40,758 nucleotides of DNA from JBQTJJ01 sp052387235 (GCA_052387235.1 JBQTJJ010000099.1:1-40758); one strand, 5' to 3'. Counted from the first letter of the stretch, positions 24,134 to 32,526 are shown. The notes: a model not told the origin generated them from the letters alone. Program-made: numbers and translations.

Positions 24134-26719
24134 TCAGCTGGCCAGGTACTGGACGCTGACGTCGACGGTGGTGGCGGTGTCGAGGCCGGCGCTGTCCCAG
24201 ACCCGCAGCTCGATGGTGTAGAGGACCTTGCCGGTCTCGAGGCCGTAGCCGGCCTCCAGCTCGATGTCCACGGTGGTGCAGTCCTTGGGCAGGACGATGC
24301 CGCCGCCCCCGCCGGGCACGGCCGAGCCCTGGCACACCACGTGCTCCTTCTCGTCCGGCCCGGTGACGGTCCAGCGGAACCGGGTGCCGGCGAGGGCGCC
24401 GTCCTCGTGGTCGGAGGCCATGCCCTCCAGGGTCACCGCCACGGGGTGGCCCTCCACGCTGCCGAGCGTGCCGGCCTCGGGCGTGACGATCACCGGGGTG
24501 GGCGGGGTCTGGCCGGCGGGCACGGCCTTGACCGTGAACGAGGCCGTGTCGGACGCCGTGGCGCCGTTGTCGCCGGTGAGCTCCACCGTGTAGCTCCCCG
24601 GGGCGAGGGCGCCGGGCGGGACCTCCACCTGGTGGCCCGCGGCGCTGAAGACCGTGGGGCCGCCGCCGGACGTGCGCACCGTCCAGCGCACCGCGCCCTC
24701 GGGGAGGGGGGCGTGGGTGGCGGGGTCGCCCGACTCGCCCGAGAGGGCGATCCCGGCCGTCTGCCAGAACGCGTCGCCGCTGCCGGGCGTGGCGATGCGC
24801 ACCTCGGGCGCCGGCCGCACCACGTGCACGGTGATCTCGTCGGCTGCGGTCGCCCCGTTCAGGTCCACGGTGGTGGCCGTGATGCGGTGCTCGCCCACCG
24901 CCTCCAGCTCGAGGCCGATCGGCGACGTGACGGGGCCGCCGCCGTGCACGGCGCCGTCCACCGCCCACTCCACCGCCAGGCGGGTGCCCTTGAAGTCGAC
25001 GGCGTCGGCGGTGAGCTCCACCCACTCGCCGGGGAGCAGCTCCTCGCCGTCGCCCGGCGCCGTGATCGACACCGAGGGGGCACCCTGGGCCACGCCCAGG
25101 GCGGCCGCCACCGCGTCGAGGGCGTCGACCCGGCGCCGGTGGCCGCTCACGACCTCGGCGAAGCCCACGCCGTCGCGGTGGGCGGTGTCGCGCAGGAAGG
25201 CCCAGATCTGGCCGGCGTCGAGGCCCGGGTCGGCGGCCCGCACCAGGGCGGCCACGCCGGCCACGAACGGGCTGGCGAAGCTGGTGCCGCTAACCAGCAT
25301 GGTGTCCGGGTACTTGGGGTTCCCGAGCCCGACGGTGGTGTACGGGCCGTAGATCTCCACCGTCTGGCTGCCCGTCTTGGTGCCGTAGTTCGAGCCGGTG
25401 TCCTTCCACGGCGAGTTGGGGGCGAGGCCGCCCACGCAGATCACGTGGGTGCTCTCGCACGGGTAGACGAGGCGGGTCTCCCAGCACGTCGACCCGATGC
25501 AGGCCTCGGAGTCCACGTCGATCCCCCGGTTGCCGGCCGAGGCGAAGGCCAGGACGCCGTCGCCGGCGATGTCCTCCAGGGCGCCGTCGTAGAGCGACTT
25601 GGCGGCGGCCATGGCGAAGGTGATCTCGCTGCCCCAGCTCATGTTGAGCACGTGGGGCACCTCCTCGTCCACCATGTCGCGCACCCGCTTCAGGGCGTCC
25701 CACATGCCGTGGGCGTGCGATACGGCCACCAGCTCGCCCACCGGCCCGGCCGGGCCGGCCGTCCCGTACCCGTTGTCGAGGGTGCCCATGGCGGTCAGGG
25801 CCACGTTGGTGCCGTGGAAGACGAACTCGTGGCCGTCGCCCCAGTCGGCCTTGCGGATCTTCCGCCACGAGGGGAAGTCGGGGTTCTCGTGGAAGCCCCC
25901 GTCGTCGATCATCATCCGGACCTTGTTGGAGAACCGGTCGTGGTGTTCCAGCAGCTGCCAGGCCGCCCCCACGCCGGTGTCCTGGCCGCCGCCGGCCCGG
26001 ATGAACGACCAGTCGAAGGCGTTGGGCTTGGGGGCGAACCCCTCCACCACCCGGCCACCGGCGACGTCGTCGGCGGCGGTGACCCAGTTGAGGGCGACCT
26101 CGGTCCCGTGCCCGGCCGTCTCGCGAGCCAGGGCGGCCAGGAGGTCGAGGGTGGCCTGGTCGCTGGCCCGGGTGACGCCGCGGTGCACCGGCTCGAACCG
26201 CTCGAGGTCGGCGGCCAGACGGGAGGTGTCGACGACGTCGGGCGCGATGCGCACCAGGGCGGTGCCGGCGTCGAGGCGGTCCACCACCCGGCCCTGCCAG
26301 CGGGCCAGGAACGCGTCGAGGGCCTCGGCGTCGGCGGTGCCCACCACCAGCTCGGAGAGCACCACGTCGGAGGCGGTGCCGTCGGCGGTGACCAGGCGGC
26401 CGACCGGGCGGGGGCGGTCCTCGCCGTCCAGGCCGGCGATCTGGGGGCGGGCCGGGCGCACGGCCGGGTCGACCACGAAGGTCGCCGGCTCGCCGGCCAG
26501 CTCCACCCGGCTGGCGGCCGGGTGCGTCTCGGGACCGTCGCCGGACCCGATCGGGGTGCCGGCCGCCACCGCCGGCCCGCCCGGGCCGGTCCCGCCGCCG
26601 GGCAGGGCCAGTAGGCCGGCCCCGGCCACCACGCTCACGAAGGCGGCGGTGCCGGCCATGAGCCGCTTCCGGCCTCTTCCCACCCGCCGGGACCTCCTGG
26701 TGTCGACGTCCTTGCGCAT
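24134..26719 (-). CDS. Secreted S8 (subtilisin-like) serine protease with C-terminal Ig-like repeats
   Basis: 861 residues. Basic N-terminus and hydrophobic segment (about 20-40) with AVAAG as a likely signal cleavage site; a pro-region to about 230; catalytic domain about 265-545; then tandem Ig/PKD-like domains (about 555-860) that may bind cell wall or polymers. Catalytic set by motif: D272 in MIDDGGF, H302 in FHGTNVA, oxyanion N397 in ASAGNRG, S480 in SGTSFASP. The His motif reads HGTN rather than the common HGTH, which is tolerated in the family. Four cysteines (407, 412, 421, 428) may form disulfides. ATG with GAGGAGGAAC upstream. Convergent with atpC, divergent from the Calx-beta gene. 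Confidence 0.88.
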   Translation of the reverse strand: MRKDVDTRRSRRVGRGRKRLMAGTAAFVSVVAGAGLLALPGGGTGPGGPAVAAGTPIGSGDGPETHPAASRVELAGEPATFVVDPAVRPARPQIAGLDGEDRPRPVGRLVTADGTASDVVLSELVVGTADAEALDAFLARWQGRVVDRLDAGTALVRIAPDVVDTSRLAADLERFEPVHRGVTRASDQATLDLLAALARETAGHGTEVALNWVTAADDVAGGRVVEGFAPKPNAFDWSFIRAGGGQDTGVGAAWQLLEHHDRFSNKVRMMIDDGGFHENPDFPSWRKIRKADWGDGHEFVFHGTNVALTAMGTLDNGYGTAGPAGPVGELVAVSHAHGMWDALKRVRDMVDEEVPHVLNMSWGSEITFAMAAAKSLYDGALEDIAGDGVLAFASAGNRGIDVDSEACIGSTCWETRLVYPCESTHVICVGGLAPNSPWKDTGSNYGTKTGSQTVEIYGPYTTVGLGNPKYPDTMLVSGTSFASPFVAGVAALVRAADPGLDAGQIWAFLRDTAHRDGVGFAEVVSGHRRRVDALDAVAAALGVAQGAPSVSITAPGDGEELLPGEWVELTADAVDFKGTRLAVEWAVDGAVHGGGPVTSPIGLELEAVGEHRITATTVDLNGATAADEITVHVVRPAPEVRIATPGSGDAFWQTAGIALSGESGDPATHAPLPEGAVRWTVRTSGGGPTVFSAAGHQVEVPPGALAPGSYTVELTGDNGATASDTASFTVKAVPAGQTPPTPVIVTPEAGTLGSVEGHPVAVTLEGMASDHEDGALAGTRFRWTVTGPDEKEHVVCQGSAVPGGGGGIVLPKDCTTVDIELEAGYGLETGKVLYTIELRVWDSAGLDTATTVDVSVQYLAS

Positions 26720-26784
26720 CCCCGTTCCTCCTCGGGCTCGGGGCCCTCGTCGGCCCCCGCAGCCAGGACGCGCCGGCCCGCGGC

Positions 26785-26819
26785 CCGGTCACGGAAATCC
26801 CGCGACTTTCCGTGACCGG
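26785..26819. promoter_or_regulatory. Perfect 13-bp inverted repeat between divergent genes
   Basis: 26785-26797 (CCGGTCACGGAAA) pairs with 26807-26819 across a 9-nt spacer. It sits midway in the 147-bp gap between the divergent protease and Calx-beta genes, a usual place for an operator. It could also form a hairpin in either leader. Confidence 0.45.
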
Positions 26820-26866
26820 CGCCGGGCGGGGCGCGTCCCACCTGCACACACGCTCGGGAGGACACC

Positions 26867-28051
26867 ATGAGGACGCTCACCCGCATCGCCGCCGTCACGG
26901 CCGCCTCGGCGGCCTGCACCCTCGCCGCCGCCCTGCCGGCCGCCGCCGCGGCGCCCGGGCCGGGCGTCCTGACGAGCGGGGGCGAGGGCCCCGTCTTCAT
27001 CACCGTCGTCGACGCCACGGCGGTCGAGGGCGACCACGGCACGACCCAGCTCGTGTTCCCGGTGAAGCTGAGCCGGCCCAGCGGCCAACCCCTGGAGATC
27101 GTGGTGAAGACCTACGGCGCCCTCTCGCCCTCTGCCGCCGACGCCGGCGTCGACTACGAGCCGCTGGAGGACCAGCGGGTCTTCGCGCCGGGCACCACCG
27201 AGCTGGGCGTCGCCGTCGCCGTCAAGGGCGACCCGGTGCACGAGCCGGGCGGCGACGAGATCTTCGACCTCACGATCGACGACAGCTCGGCCGGCGTCAT
27301 CTCGGACGGGTCGGCCTGGGGCCGCATCCAGGACGACGACCCGATCCCAACCCTCTCCGTGGGCGACGTGGCCGCCGGCGAGGGCACGGGCGGGCCCACC
27401 GGGTTCCACTTCCCGCTCTCCCTGTCCAACCCCAGCGACGAGAAGGTCAGCGTGGACCTCTCGGCGTCGCCGGGGTCGGCGGCCGAGGGCGTCGACTGGC
27501 AGGCGGCGCCGGCCACCGTCACCTTCGAGCCGGGCCAGACGGCTGGCGCCTACACCGTGTCGGTGGTGGGAGACGGCGAGGCCGAGGGCGACGAGTCCTT
27601 CACCGTCTCGGCCGCCGACCCGGCCGGCGCCCAGATCGGCGACGGCAACGCCACCGGCACCATCGAGGACGACGACGACGCCGTCCCGCCCGGCCCGGGC
27701 CCCGGCCCGGGTGGCACCGGCGGCCCTGGCTCCGGCGGCGACGGCAATGGGGCCGGCGCCGGCGGCGCCGGCGGCTCGCCGTCGGGCAGGGCCGCCTACG
27801 TCCCCGCCGGCGCCGCCGGGGCGGAGCCGGGCGACGGGGCGGCGGTGCGGGTGCCCGCCGGCGACGGCGCCGGCGGCCCGGGCCGCGCCGTCCCCGGCCC
27901 GGCGGCGGCCGGCGGGTCGCAGCCGGCCCGGGCCGTGGCCGGCCTGGTCCTGGTCCTCCTCGGCCTCGTCCTCCTCGTCCTGCTCCTCGTGGGCGGCCGC
28001 CGCTCCCGCCCGGTCGACGTCGGGTCGCCGGGCCGGCCGCGGGCCCTGTGA
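26867..28051 (+). CDS. Cell-surface Calx-beta domain protein, C-terminally anchored
   Basis: 394 residues. Signal peptide about 1-28 ending in AAAAA; two Calx-beta repeats (about 43-155 and 158-270), each ending in a GRIQDDD or GTIEDDDD calcium-ligand strand; a Gly/Pro/Ala-rich low-complexity spacer (about 272-355); a membrane helix (about 357-378) and a basic tail (GGRRSRP). This is the layout of a wall-spanning anchored protein. Calx-beta domains bind calcium and often mediate adhesion. ATG with GGAGGA upstream. Divergent from the protease; followed by the sigma factor gene. Confidence 0.82.
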   Translation: MRTLTRIAAVTAASAACTLAAALPAAAAAPGPGVLTSGGEGPVFITVVDATAVEGDHGTTQLVFPVKLSRPSGQPLEIVVKTYGALSPSAADAGVDYEPLEDQRVFAPGTTELGVAVAVKGDPVHEPGGDEIFDLTIDDSSAGVISDGSAWGRIQDDDPIPTLSVGDVAAGEGTGGPTGFHFPLSLSNPSDEKVSVDLSASPGSAAEGVDWQAAPATVTFEPGQTAGAYTVSVVGDGEAEGDESFTVSAADPAGAQIGDGNATGTIEDDDDAVPPGPGPGPGGTGGPGSGGDGNGAGAGGAGGSPSGRAAYVPAGAAGAEPGDGAAVRVPAGDGAGGPGRAVPGPAAAGGSQPARAVAGLVLVLLGLVLLVLLLVGGRRSRPVDVGSPGRPRAL

Positions 28052-28079
28052 GCAGGGGGCCGGCGTGGGAACGGTCCCG

Positions 28080-28085
28080 TACGCT
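28080..28085 (+). promoter_or_regulatory. -10 box of a probable leaderless sigma-factor promoter
   Basis: TACGCT ends 6 nt before the GTG of the sigma factor gene; no Shine-Dalgarno sequence is present. Confidence 0.4.
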
Positions 28086-28091
28086 GGCCGG

Positions 28092-29861
28092 GTGGACGAT
28101 GCGACCCTCGTTCACCGGGCCGCGGCGGGCGACCGCGCGGCGTGGGCCGGCATCTACGACCGCTACGCCGACCGGCTCCACGACTACTGCTGCTCCATCC
28201 TGCGGGACCGCCACGAGGCCGAGGACGCCCTCCACGACGCCTTCGTGGTGGCCGCCGGCCGCATCCACCAGCTGCGGGACCCGTCCCGGCTGCGGCCCTG
28301 GCTGTACGCCATCTGCCGCACGTCGGCCCTGGCCCGGGCCCGGCGGCGCGCACGGGCCGTGCCCACGGAAGGGGCGGCCGACATGAGCCCGGCGGCGGTG
28401 GACGAGCCGGGCGCGGAGCGGGCCGAGCTGGCCCGCCTGGTGCAGGACGCGGCGGGCGGGCTGGCGGCCCGGGACCGGGCCGTGCTCGACCTCCACCTCC
28501 GGCACGGCCTGGAGGGCGCCGAGCTGGGGGAGGCCCTCGGCGTCGACGCCCACCACGCCGCCGTGCTCCTGTCGAGGGTCCGGGACCTGGTGGAGCGCTC
28601 GCTCGGGGCCCTGCTGGTGGCCCGCACCGGCCGGCGGGAGTGCCCCGAGCTGGACCGGCTGCTGGCCGGGTGGGACGGCGGCCTGTCGCCCCTGCTGCGC
28701 AAGCGGGTGGCCCGCCACCTCGACCGGTGCGAGGTGTGCGGCGAGCGGCGCCGGCGGATGGTCAGCCCCCTGGCCCTGCTGGCCGCGGCCCCGCCCGTGC
28801 TGGCCCCGTCCACCCTGCGCGAGCGGGTCCTCGGCGACGTGGTGCGGGTGTCCTCGGCCGGCCCCGGCGGGGGAGGGGGCGGGACGGCCGGCGGCCGGCG
28901 CCGGCCCGGGCCCGTGGCCGGGGCCGGGGCGCCGAGGCGGGGCCGGGCCCTGGCCGCGGCCGCCGCCGCGGCCGTGCTGGTGGGCCTGGGGGTCGCCGCC
29001 CTCACGGCGGGGTGCGGGTACGGCTCTCCGGTTCCCACGGTGGCCGCCTCCGCCGGCCGCCCCGCCGGGTCGGCCGCCTCGTCGTCATCCTCCACCGCCG
29101 GGGGCCCGGCGCCGTCGACCACGGCCGATCCGGCGGTGCCCGGCACGGGGCCGGCGCCGGCGGCCACGGTCCCGCCGGCTACCACCGCCCCGGCCACCAC
29201 CGCCCCGCCGGTGACCACCACCGCGCCGGCGCCCGCGCCCGTGCTGGTGGTCGCCACGCCGGCCCTGGACCTGGGGACGGCGGCCACGTCGGCCCCCCTG
29301 CGGTTCGCCAACGGCGGCGGCCAGGCCCTGGCGTGGACCGTCACCAGCCCCGCCCCCGCCCTCACGGCCGCGCCGGCGTCGGGCGTCCTGGCGCCGGGGG
29401 CCGAGGCGACGGTGACGGTGACCCTCGACCGGGCCGGCGTGGCGGAGGGCGAGGTCCGGGTGGAACTGCTGGTGGGTGGCCGGGGCGCGGCCGACGGCGC
29501 CGCCGTGGCGCCGGCCGCCGTGCCCGTCACGGCCGTGCAGGAGCGGCCCCCCGTGGTGAGCGGCCTGGCCACGGAGCGGCCCCGCCTGGTGTTCGCCTCC
29601 TCCACCTGCGCCACCACCCGGGCCACGGCCGACGTGTCGGACGAGTCCACCCTCACGGTCGTGCTCACCTGGCGCCAGGCCACCGGCCCGGCCACCGAGG
29701 TGGCCATGGGAGTGGTGGGGCCCGGCCGCTACGGCGCCACCATCGGGCCGGTGCCCACGCCCGGCGGTGGCGACGTGAGCTGGTTCGTCACCGCCACCGA
29801 CGCCCGGGGCAACCGCACCCGCAGCCCCGACCGGGTCCTGCCCGTCGCCACCGCCTGCTGA
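28092..29861 (+). CDS. ECF sigma factor fused to zinc-finger, membrane helix and extracytoplasmic domain
   Basis: 589 residues in one frame. Sigma-70 region 2 is at about 5-85 (YDRYADRLHDYC, DALHDAFVVA), and region 4 at about 110-175 (helix-turn-helix around GLEGAELGEALGVD). Then comes HLDRCEVC with H209, C213, C216, the zinc motif of anti-sigma factors; a membrane helix (about 286-306); a Thr/Pro/Ala-rich spacer; and Ig-like outside domains (about 355-589). Inference: the sigma factor is held at the membrane and released by a signal or cleavage. Known ECF groups with C-terminal ZAS and membrane extensions exist in actinobacteria, so the architecture is rare but not unique. GTG start fits a leaderless transcript. 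Confidence 0.85.
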   Translation: MDDATLVHRAAAGDRAAWAGIYDRYADRLHDYCCSILRDRHEAEDALHDAFVVAAGRIHQLRDPSRLRPWLYAICRTSALARARRRARAVPTEGAADMSPAAVDEPGAERAELARLVQDAAGGLAARDRAVLDLHLRHGLEGAELGEALGVDAHHAAVLLSRVRDLVERSLGALLVARTGRRECPELDRLLAGWDGGLSPLLRKRVARHLDRCEVCGERRRRMVSPLALLAAAPPVLAPSTLRERVLGDVVRVSSAGPGGGGGGTAGGRRRPGPVAGAGAPRRGRALAAAAAAAVLVGLGVAALTAGCGYGSPVPTVAASAGRPAGSAASSSSSTAGGPAPSTTADPAVPGTGPAPAATVPPATTAPATTAPPVTTTAPAPAPVLVVATPALDLGTAATSAPLRFANGGGQALAWTVTSPAPALTAAPASGVLAPGAEATVTVTLDRAGVAEGEVRVELLVGGRGAADGAAVAPAAVPVTAVQERPPVVSGLATERPRLVFASSTCATTRATADVSDESTLTVVLTWRQATGPATEVAMGVVGPGRYGATIGPVPTPGGGDVSWFVTATDARGNRTRSPDRVLPVATAC

Positions 29862-29871
29862 GCAGCGGGCG

Positions 29872-29934
29872 CCACAAGCTGTCCACAGCCGGGCCCCCCG
29901 CCTTCCACAGCCTTTGCCCCCTTGTGTTCCACAG
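29872..29934. promoter_or_regulatory. Cluster of four CCACA motifs
   Basis: CCACA occurs at 29872, 29883, 29905 and 29929, the last three as TCCACAG or TTCCACAG, with spacings of 11, 22 and 24 bp, close to whole helical turns. The motifs resemble high-GC DnaA boxes (TTGTCCACA) with mismatches. They lie between the sigma factor gene and a small ORF, so an operator read by an unknown protein is also plausible. Confidence 0.4.
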
Positions 29935-29980
29935 GTCGGGTTGGCGATGGTTGGAGGCAGTCGAGGGACGAGGTCGCCGC

Positions 29981-30166
29981 ATGGTCATCGACACGACCGA
30001 ACTGGCCCAGGAGCTGCGCCGCCGGCGGGTGGGCCGGCCCGCCCTGGTGGACTCCCTGGCCGCTTCCCGGGGGTCCACCTGGCTGCCGGGCGAGCTCGAC
30101 CAGGTGCCCTCGTCCCTGCTGGTCCTGGCCGCCATGTCGCTGGCCAGGCCCGACACCTCGCGCTGA
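29981..30166 (+). CDS. Small protein of unknown function, 61 residues
   Basis: Opens VIDTTELAQELRRRRVG and ends AAMSLARPDTSR; soluble, two or three predicted helices, no recognisable domain. Codons are strongly G/C-ended throughout, which supports it against overlapping frames. ATG 29981 is the first start in frame after the stop of the long gene. A CCACA cluster lies upstream and a strong hairpin begins 6 nt after its stop, so it looks like a self-contained transcription unit. Confidence 0.6.
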   Translation: MVIDTTELAQELRRRRVGRPALVDSLAASRGSTWLPGELDQVPSSLLVLAAMSLARPDTSR

Positions 30167-30171
30167 CCCGC

Positions 30172-30220
30172 GTTCCGGGAAGCCTCACGTCCGCATGGCG
30201 AACGTGAGGCTTCCCGGAAT
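30172..30220. terminator. Long perfect hairpin after the small gene
   Basis: 30173-30190 pairs perfectly with 30202-30219 (18 bp); the 11-nt loop can itself form CGC-ATG-GCG. It starts 6 nt after the stop codon. There is no U tract, so it may be a terminator of the actinobacterial hairpin-only type or an RNA stability element. Confidence 0.55.
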
Positions 30221-30268
30221 GGAGCGGGCCGGCGGTGCGAGCCCTCCACCGTGTGCGAAGGTCACCGG

Positions 30269-31198
30269 GTGCCCAAGGCCCGCCTCGGCGTCGCCCTCCT
30301 GCTGCCGCCGGCGCCGGCGGCCGAGGTCGACGGGCTGCGCCGGGCCCTGGGCGACGGCGCCCTGGGCCGGATCCCCGCCCACCTCACCCTGGTCCCGCCC
30401 GTCAACGTGCGGGAGGACAGGATGGGCGAGGCCCTGGCCGTGCTGCGGGGCGCGGCGTCGGCGGTGGGCGCGGCCGGCCTGACGCTGGCGCTCGGGCCAC
30501 CCGCCACCTTCCTCCCCGACAATCCGGTGCTGTACCTGGGCGTGGGCGGCGACCTCGACCGGCTGCGCGCCCTGCGCGACGCCGTGTTCGCCGGCCCTCT
30601 GTCCCGGCCGCTCACCTGGCCGTGGGTGCCCCACGTCACGCTGGCCGACGAGGCCGACCCGGCCCGCATCGCCGCCGCCCTCGCCGCCCTGGCCGACTTC
30701 CGCCTGGACGTCGAGATGGACCGGGTCCACCTCCTGCAGGAGGGCCCGGGCCGGGTGTGGTCGCCCATCGCCGACGCCGGCCTCGGCCCGCCGGCGGTGG
30801 TGGGCCGGGGCGGCCTGGCCGTGGAGCTGGCCGCGTCGGAGCTGGTGGACCCGGAGGCGGGCGCGCTGCTGGCCGGCGCCGGCACCCCCCGGCCCGGCGC
30901 CGGCACCCCCGGCCGTCCCTTCGCCGTGACCTCCCGGCTGGGCGGGGTGGTGGTGGGCGTGGCCGCCGGCGCCACCGCCGGTGCCACCGCCGAGCTGACG
31001 GCGCTGCTGGTCGACCCGGCCTACCGCCGGCTCGGCATCGGCAGCCACTTGCTGGCCGCGGCCGGATCCCTCGCCGCCGGCCGGGGCTGCGTCACCCTCG
31101 GCGCCGGGCCGGCGCTGGAGGCGGCGGCCGCCGGCTTCCTGCGCCACCGGGGCTGGGCCGCCGGCGAGGGCCCACCCCGCCTGCGCCGCTCGCTCTAG
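30269..31198 (+). CDS. 2H phosphoesterase (2'-5' RNA ligase-like) fused to GNAT acetyltransferase
   Basis: 309 residues with two parts. Residues 1-165 are a 2H phosphoesterase with both HxTx motifs, HLTL (38-41) and HVTL (122-125), spaced as in the 2'-5' RNA ligase/LigT family acting on 2',3'-cyclic phosphates or 2'-5' linkages. Residues about 178-305 are a GNAT domain with the acetyl-CoA loop RRLGIG (253-258) after LLVDPAY. The linker carries a short Gly/Thr/Pro repeat. GTG 30269 is preferred over 30251 because GAAGG lies 7 nt upstream. It ends 3 bp before the convergent DUF3039 gene. The substrates of both domains are unknown. Confidence 0.8.
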   Translation: MPKARLGVALLLPPAPAAEVDGLRRALGDGALGRIPAHLTLVPPVNVREDRMGEALAVLRGAASAVGAAGLTLALGPPATFLPDNPVLYLGVGGDLDRLRALRDAVFAGPLSRPLTWPWVPHVTLADEADPARIAAALAALADFRLDVEMDRVHLLQEGPGRVWSPIADAGLGPPAVVGRGGLAVELAASELVDPEAGALLAGAGTPRPGAGTPGRPFAVTSRLGGVVVGVAAGATAGATAELTALLVDPAYRRLGIGSHLLAAAGSLAAGRGCVTLGAGPALEAAAAGFLRHRGWAAGEGPPRLRRSL

Positions 31199-31201
31199 GG
31201 A

Positions 31202-31495
31202 TCAGGGCTTCGGGTTGTCGGGCAGGCCCTCGTTGAAGGCCCGGTACGTCTCGTAGATGTCCTTGCAGGTGGCGCACAGGGGCAGGCGGGTCGGGTCGCG
31301 CTGCGGCACGAACACCACGCCGCACAGCGCCTCCAGCGGCGTGCCGTAGACCCGGGCCTCGGTCACCTTGGCCGCGGCGTCGCCGTCGGCCTTGACGATG
31401 TGGGCCACCTCCGGCTTGCCGGTGCGGACCTCCTCGTCCGGGAGGGTGGAGGTGGCCTCGCCGACGCCGACGCCGGTGGCGAGGGGCGCCGGCAC
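31202..31495 (-). CDS. DUF3039 family protein
   Basis: 97 residues. The segment LCGVVFVPQRDPTRLPLCATCKDIYE is the hallmark of DUF3039, a small actinobacterial family. H32, C58, C74 and C77 could bind a metal. Function unknown. It lies 19 bp downstream of glpX on the same strand and is probably co-transcribed with it. Confidence 0.82.
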   Translation of the reverse strand: MPAPLATGVGVGEATSTLPDEEVRTGKPEVAHIVKADGDAAAKVTEARVYGTPLEALCGVVFVPQRDPTRLPLCATCKDIYETYRAFNEGLPDNPKP

Positions 31496-31514
31496 CGCTG
31501 CGACCGTCCCGGCC

Positions 31515-32513
31515 TCAGTCGAAGTCGACGGAGCTGAACTCGCGCAGCTTGTCGAGGCGGTGGCGGGCGTCGATGCGCCGCACGGTGCCCGTCTTGGAGC
31601 GCATGACCAGCGACTGGGTGGTGGCGCCCTTGGCGTCGTAGTGCACGCCCCTGAGCATGTCGCCGTCGGTGACGCCGGTGGCGGCGAAGAAGCAGTTGTC
31701 GCCCCGCACCAGGTCGTCGGTGCCGAGGACGGCGTCCAGGTCGTCGCCGGCCTCGAGGGCGGCCTGGCGCTGCTCGTCGGTGAGGGGGTTGAGCTTGCCC
31801 TGCTGCTCGCCGCCCATGCACTTGAGAGCGGCGGCCGAGATGACGGCCTCCGGGGTGCCGCCGACTCCCATGAGCACGTCGACGCCGGCGTCGGGCCAGG
31901 CAGTGGCGATGGCGCCGGCCACGTCGCCGTCCTGGATGAGGCGGATGCGGGCGCCGGTCTCGCGGATCTCGGCGATCAGCCCGTCGTGGCGGGGCCGGTC
32001 CAGCACGACGACGGTGAGGTCGCGCACCGACTTGCCCAGGGCCTTGGCCACGGCGTGGAGGTTGTCGGCGGTGGGGCGCTCGATGTCGATGGAGCCGGCC
32101 GCCTCGGGGCCCACGGCCAGCTTCTTCATGTAGAAGCAGGCGCCGGGGTCGAACATCGTGCCCCGCTCCGACACCGCGATCACCGAGAGGGCGTTGGCCC
32201 GGCCCAGCGACGTGAGGGTGGTGCCCTCCACCGGGTCCACGGCGATGTCGACCTGGGGCGGCGAGCCGTCGCCCACCTGCTCCCCGTTGAACAGCATGGG
32301 CGCCTCGTCCTTCTCGCCCTCGCCGATCACGATCAGGCCGTCCATGCGCACGCTCTGGAGGACGACCCGCATGGCGTCGACGGCGGCACCGTCGGCGGCC
32401 AGCTTGTCGCCTCGTCCGACCCAGCGGGCCGCGGCCAGTGCCGCCGCCTCGGTGACCCTGACGATCTCCATGGCCAGGTTGCGATCGGGGGCCTGCTTCT
32501 CCGCGGCTGACAT
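31515..32513 (-). CDS. glpX: Class II fructose-1,6-bisphosphatase
   Basis: Hydrolyses fructose-1,6-bisphosphate in gluconeogenesis; some relatives also act on sedoheptulose bisphosphate. 332 residues, normal length. Metal and substrate motifs: GEGEKDEAPML (64-74), DPVEGTT (93-99) and GVGGTPE. ATG at 32513; TAGGGT lies 7 nt upstream and no Shine-Dalgarno sequence is seen, so the transcript is probably leaderless. Divergent from the mutase gene with an 84-bp gap. Its presence, as in many actinobacteria, suggests GlpX is the main FBPase. Confidence 0.96.
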   Translation of the reverse strand: MSAAEKQAPDRNLAMEIVRVTEAAALAAARWVGRGDKLAADGAAVDAMRVVLQSVRMDGLIVIGEGEKDEAPMLFNGEQVGDGSPPQVDIAVDPVEGTTLTSLGRANALSVIAVSERGTMFDPGACFYMKKLAVGPEAAGSIDIERPTADNLHAVAKALGKSVRDLTVVVLDRPRHDGLIAEIRETGARIRLIQDGDVAGAIATAWPDAGVDVLMGVGGTPEAVISAAALKCMGGEQQGKLNPLTDEQRQAALEAGDDLDAVLGTDDLVRGDNCFFAATGVTDGDMLRGVHYDAKGATTQSLVMRSKTGTVRRIDARHRLDKLREFSSVDFD

Positions 32514-32520
32514 GGGCCGG

Positions 32521-32526
32521 ACCCTA
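32521..32526 (-). promoter_or_regulatory. -10 box of a probable leaderless glpX promoter
   Basis: Read on the minus strand it is TAGGGT, 7 nt before the glpX ATG. Confidence 0.45.

Noticed and set aside
24341..26614. Long open frame of 757 codons on the plus strand opposite the S8 protease
   Set aside because: The minus-strand frame has catalytic motifs, a signal peptide and normal codon bias. The opposite frame is open only because GC-rich codons lack stops, and its product is a His/Gly/Arg-rich string without motifs.
31368..32510. Open frame on the plus strand opposite glpX
   Set aside because: glpX is unmistakable on the minus strand. The plus-strand product is low-complexity and matches nothing.
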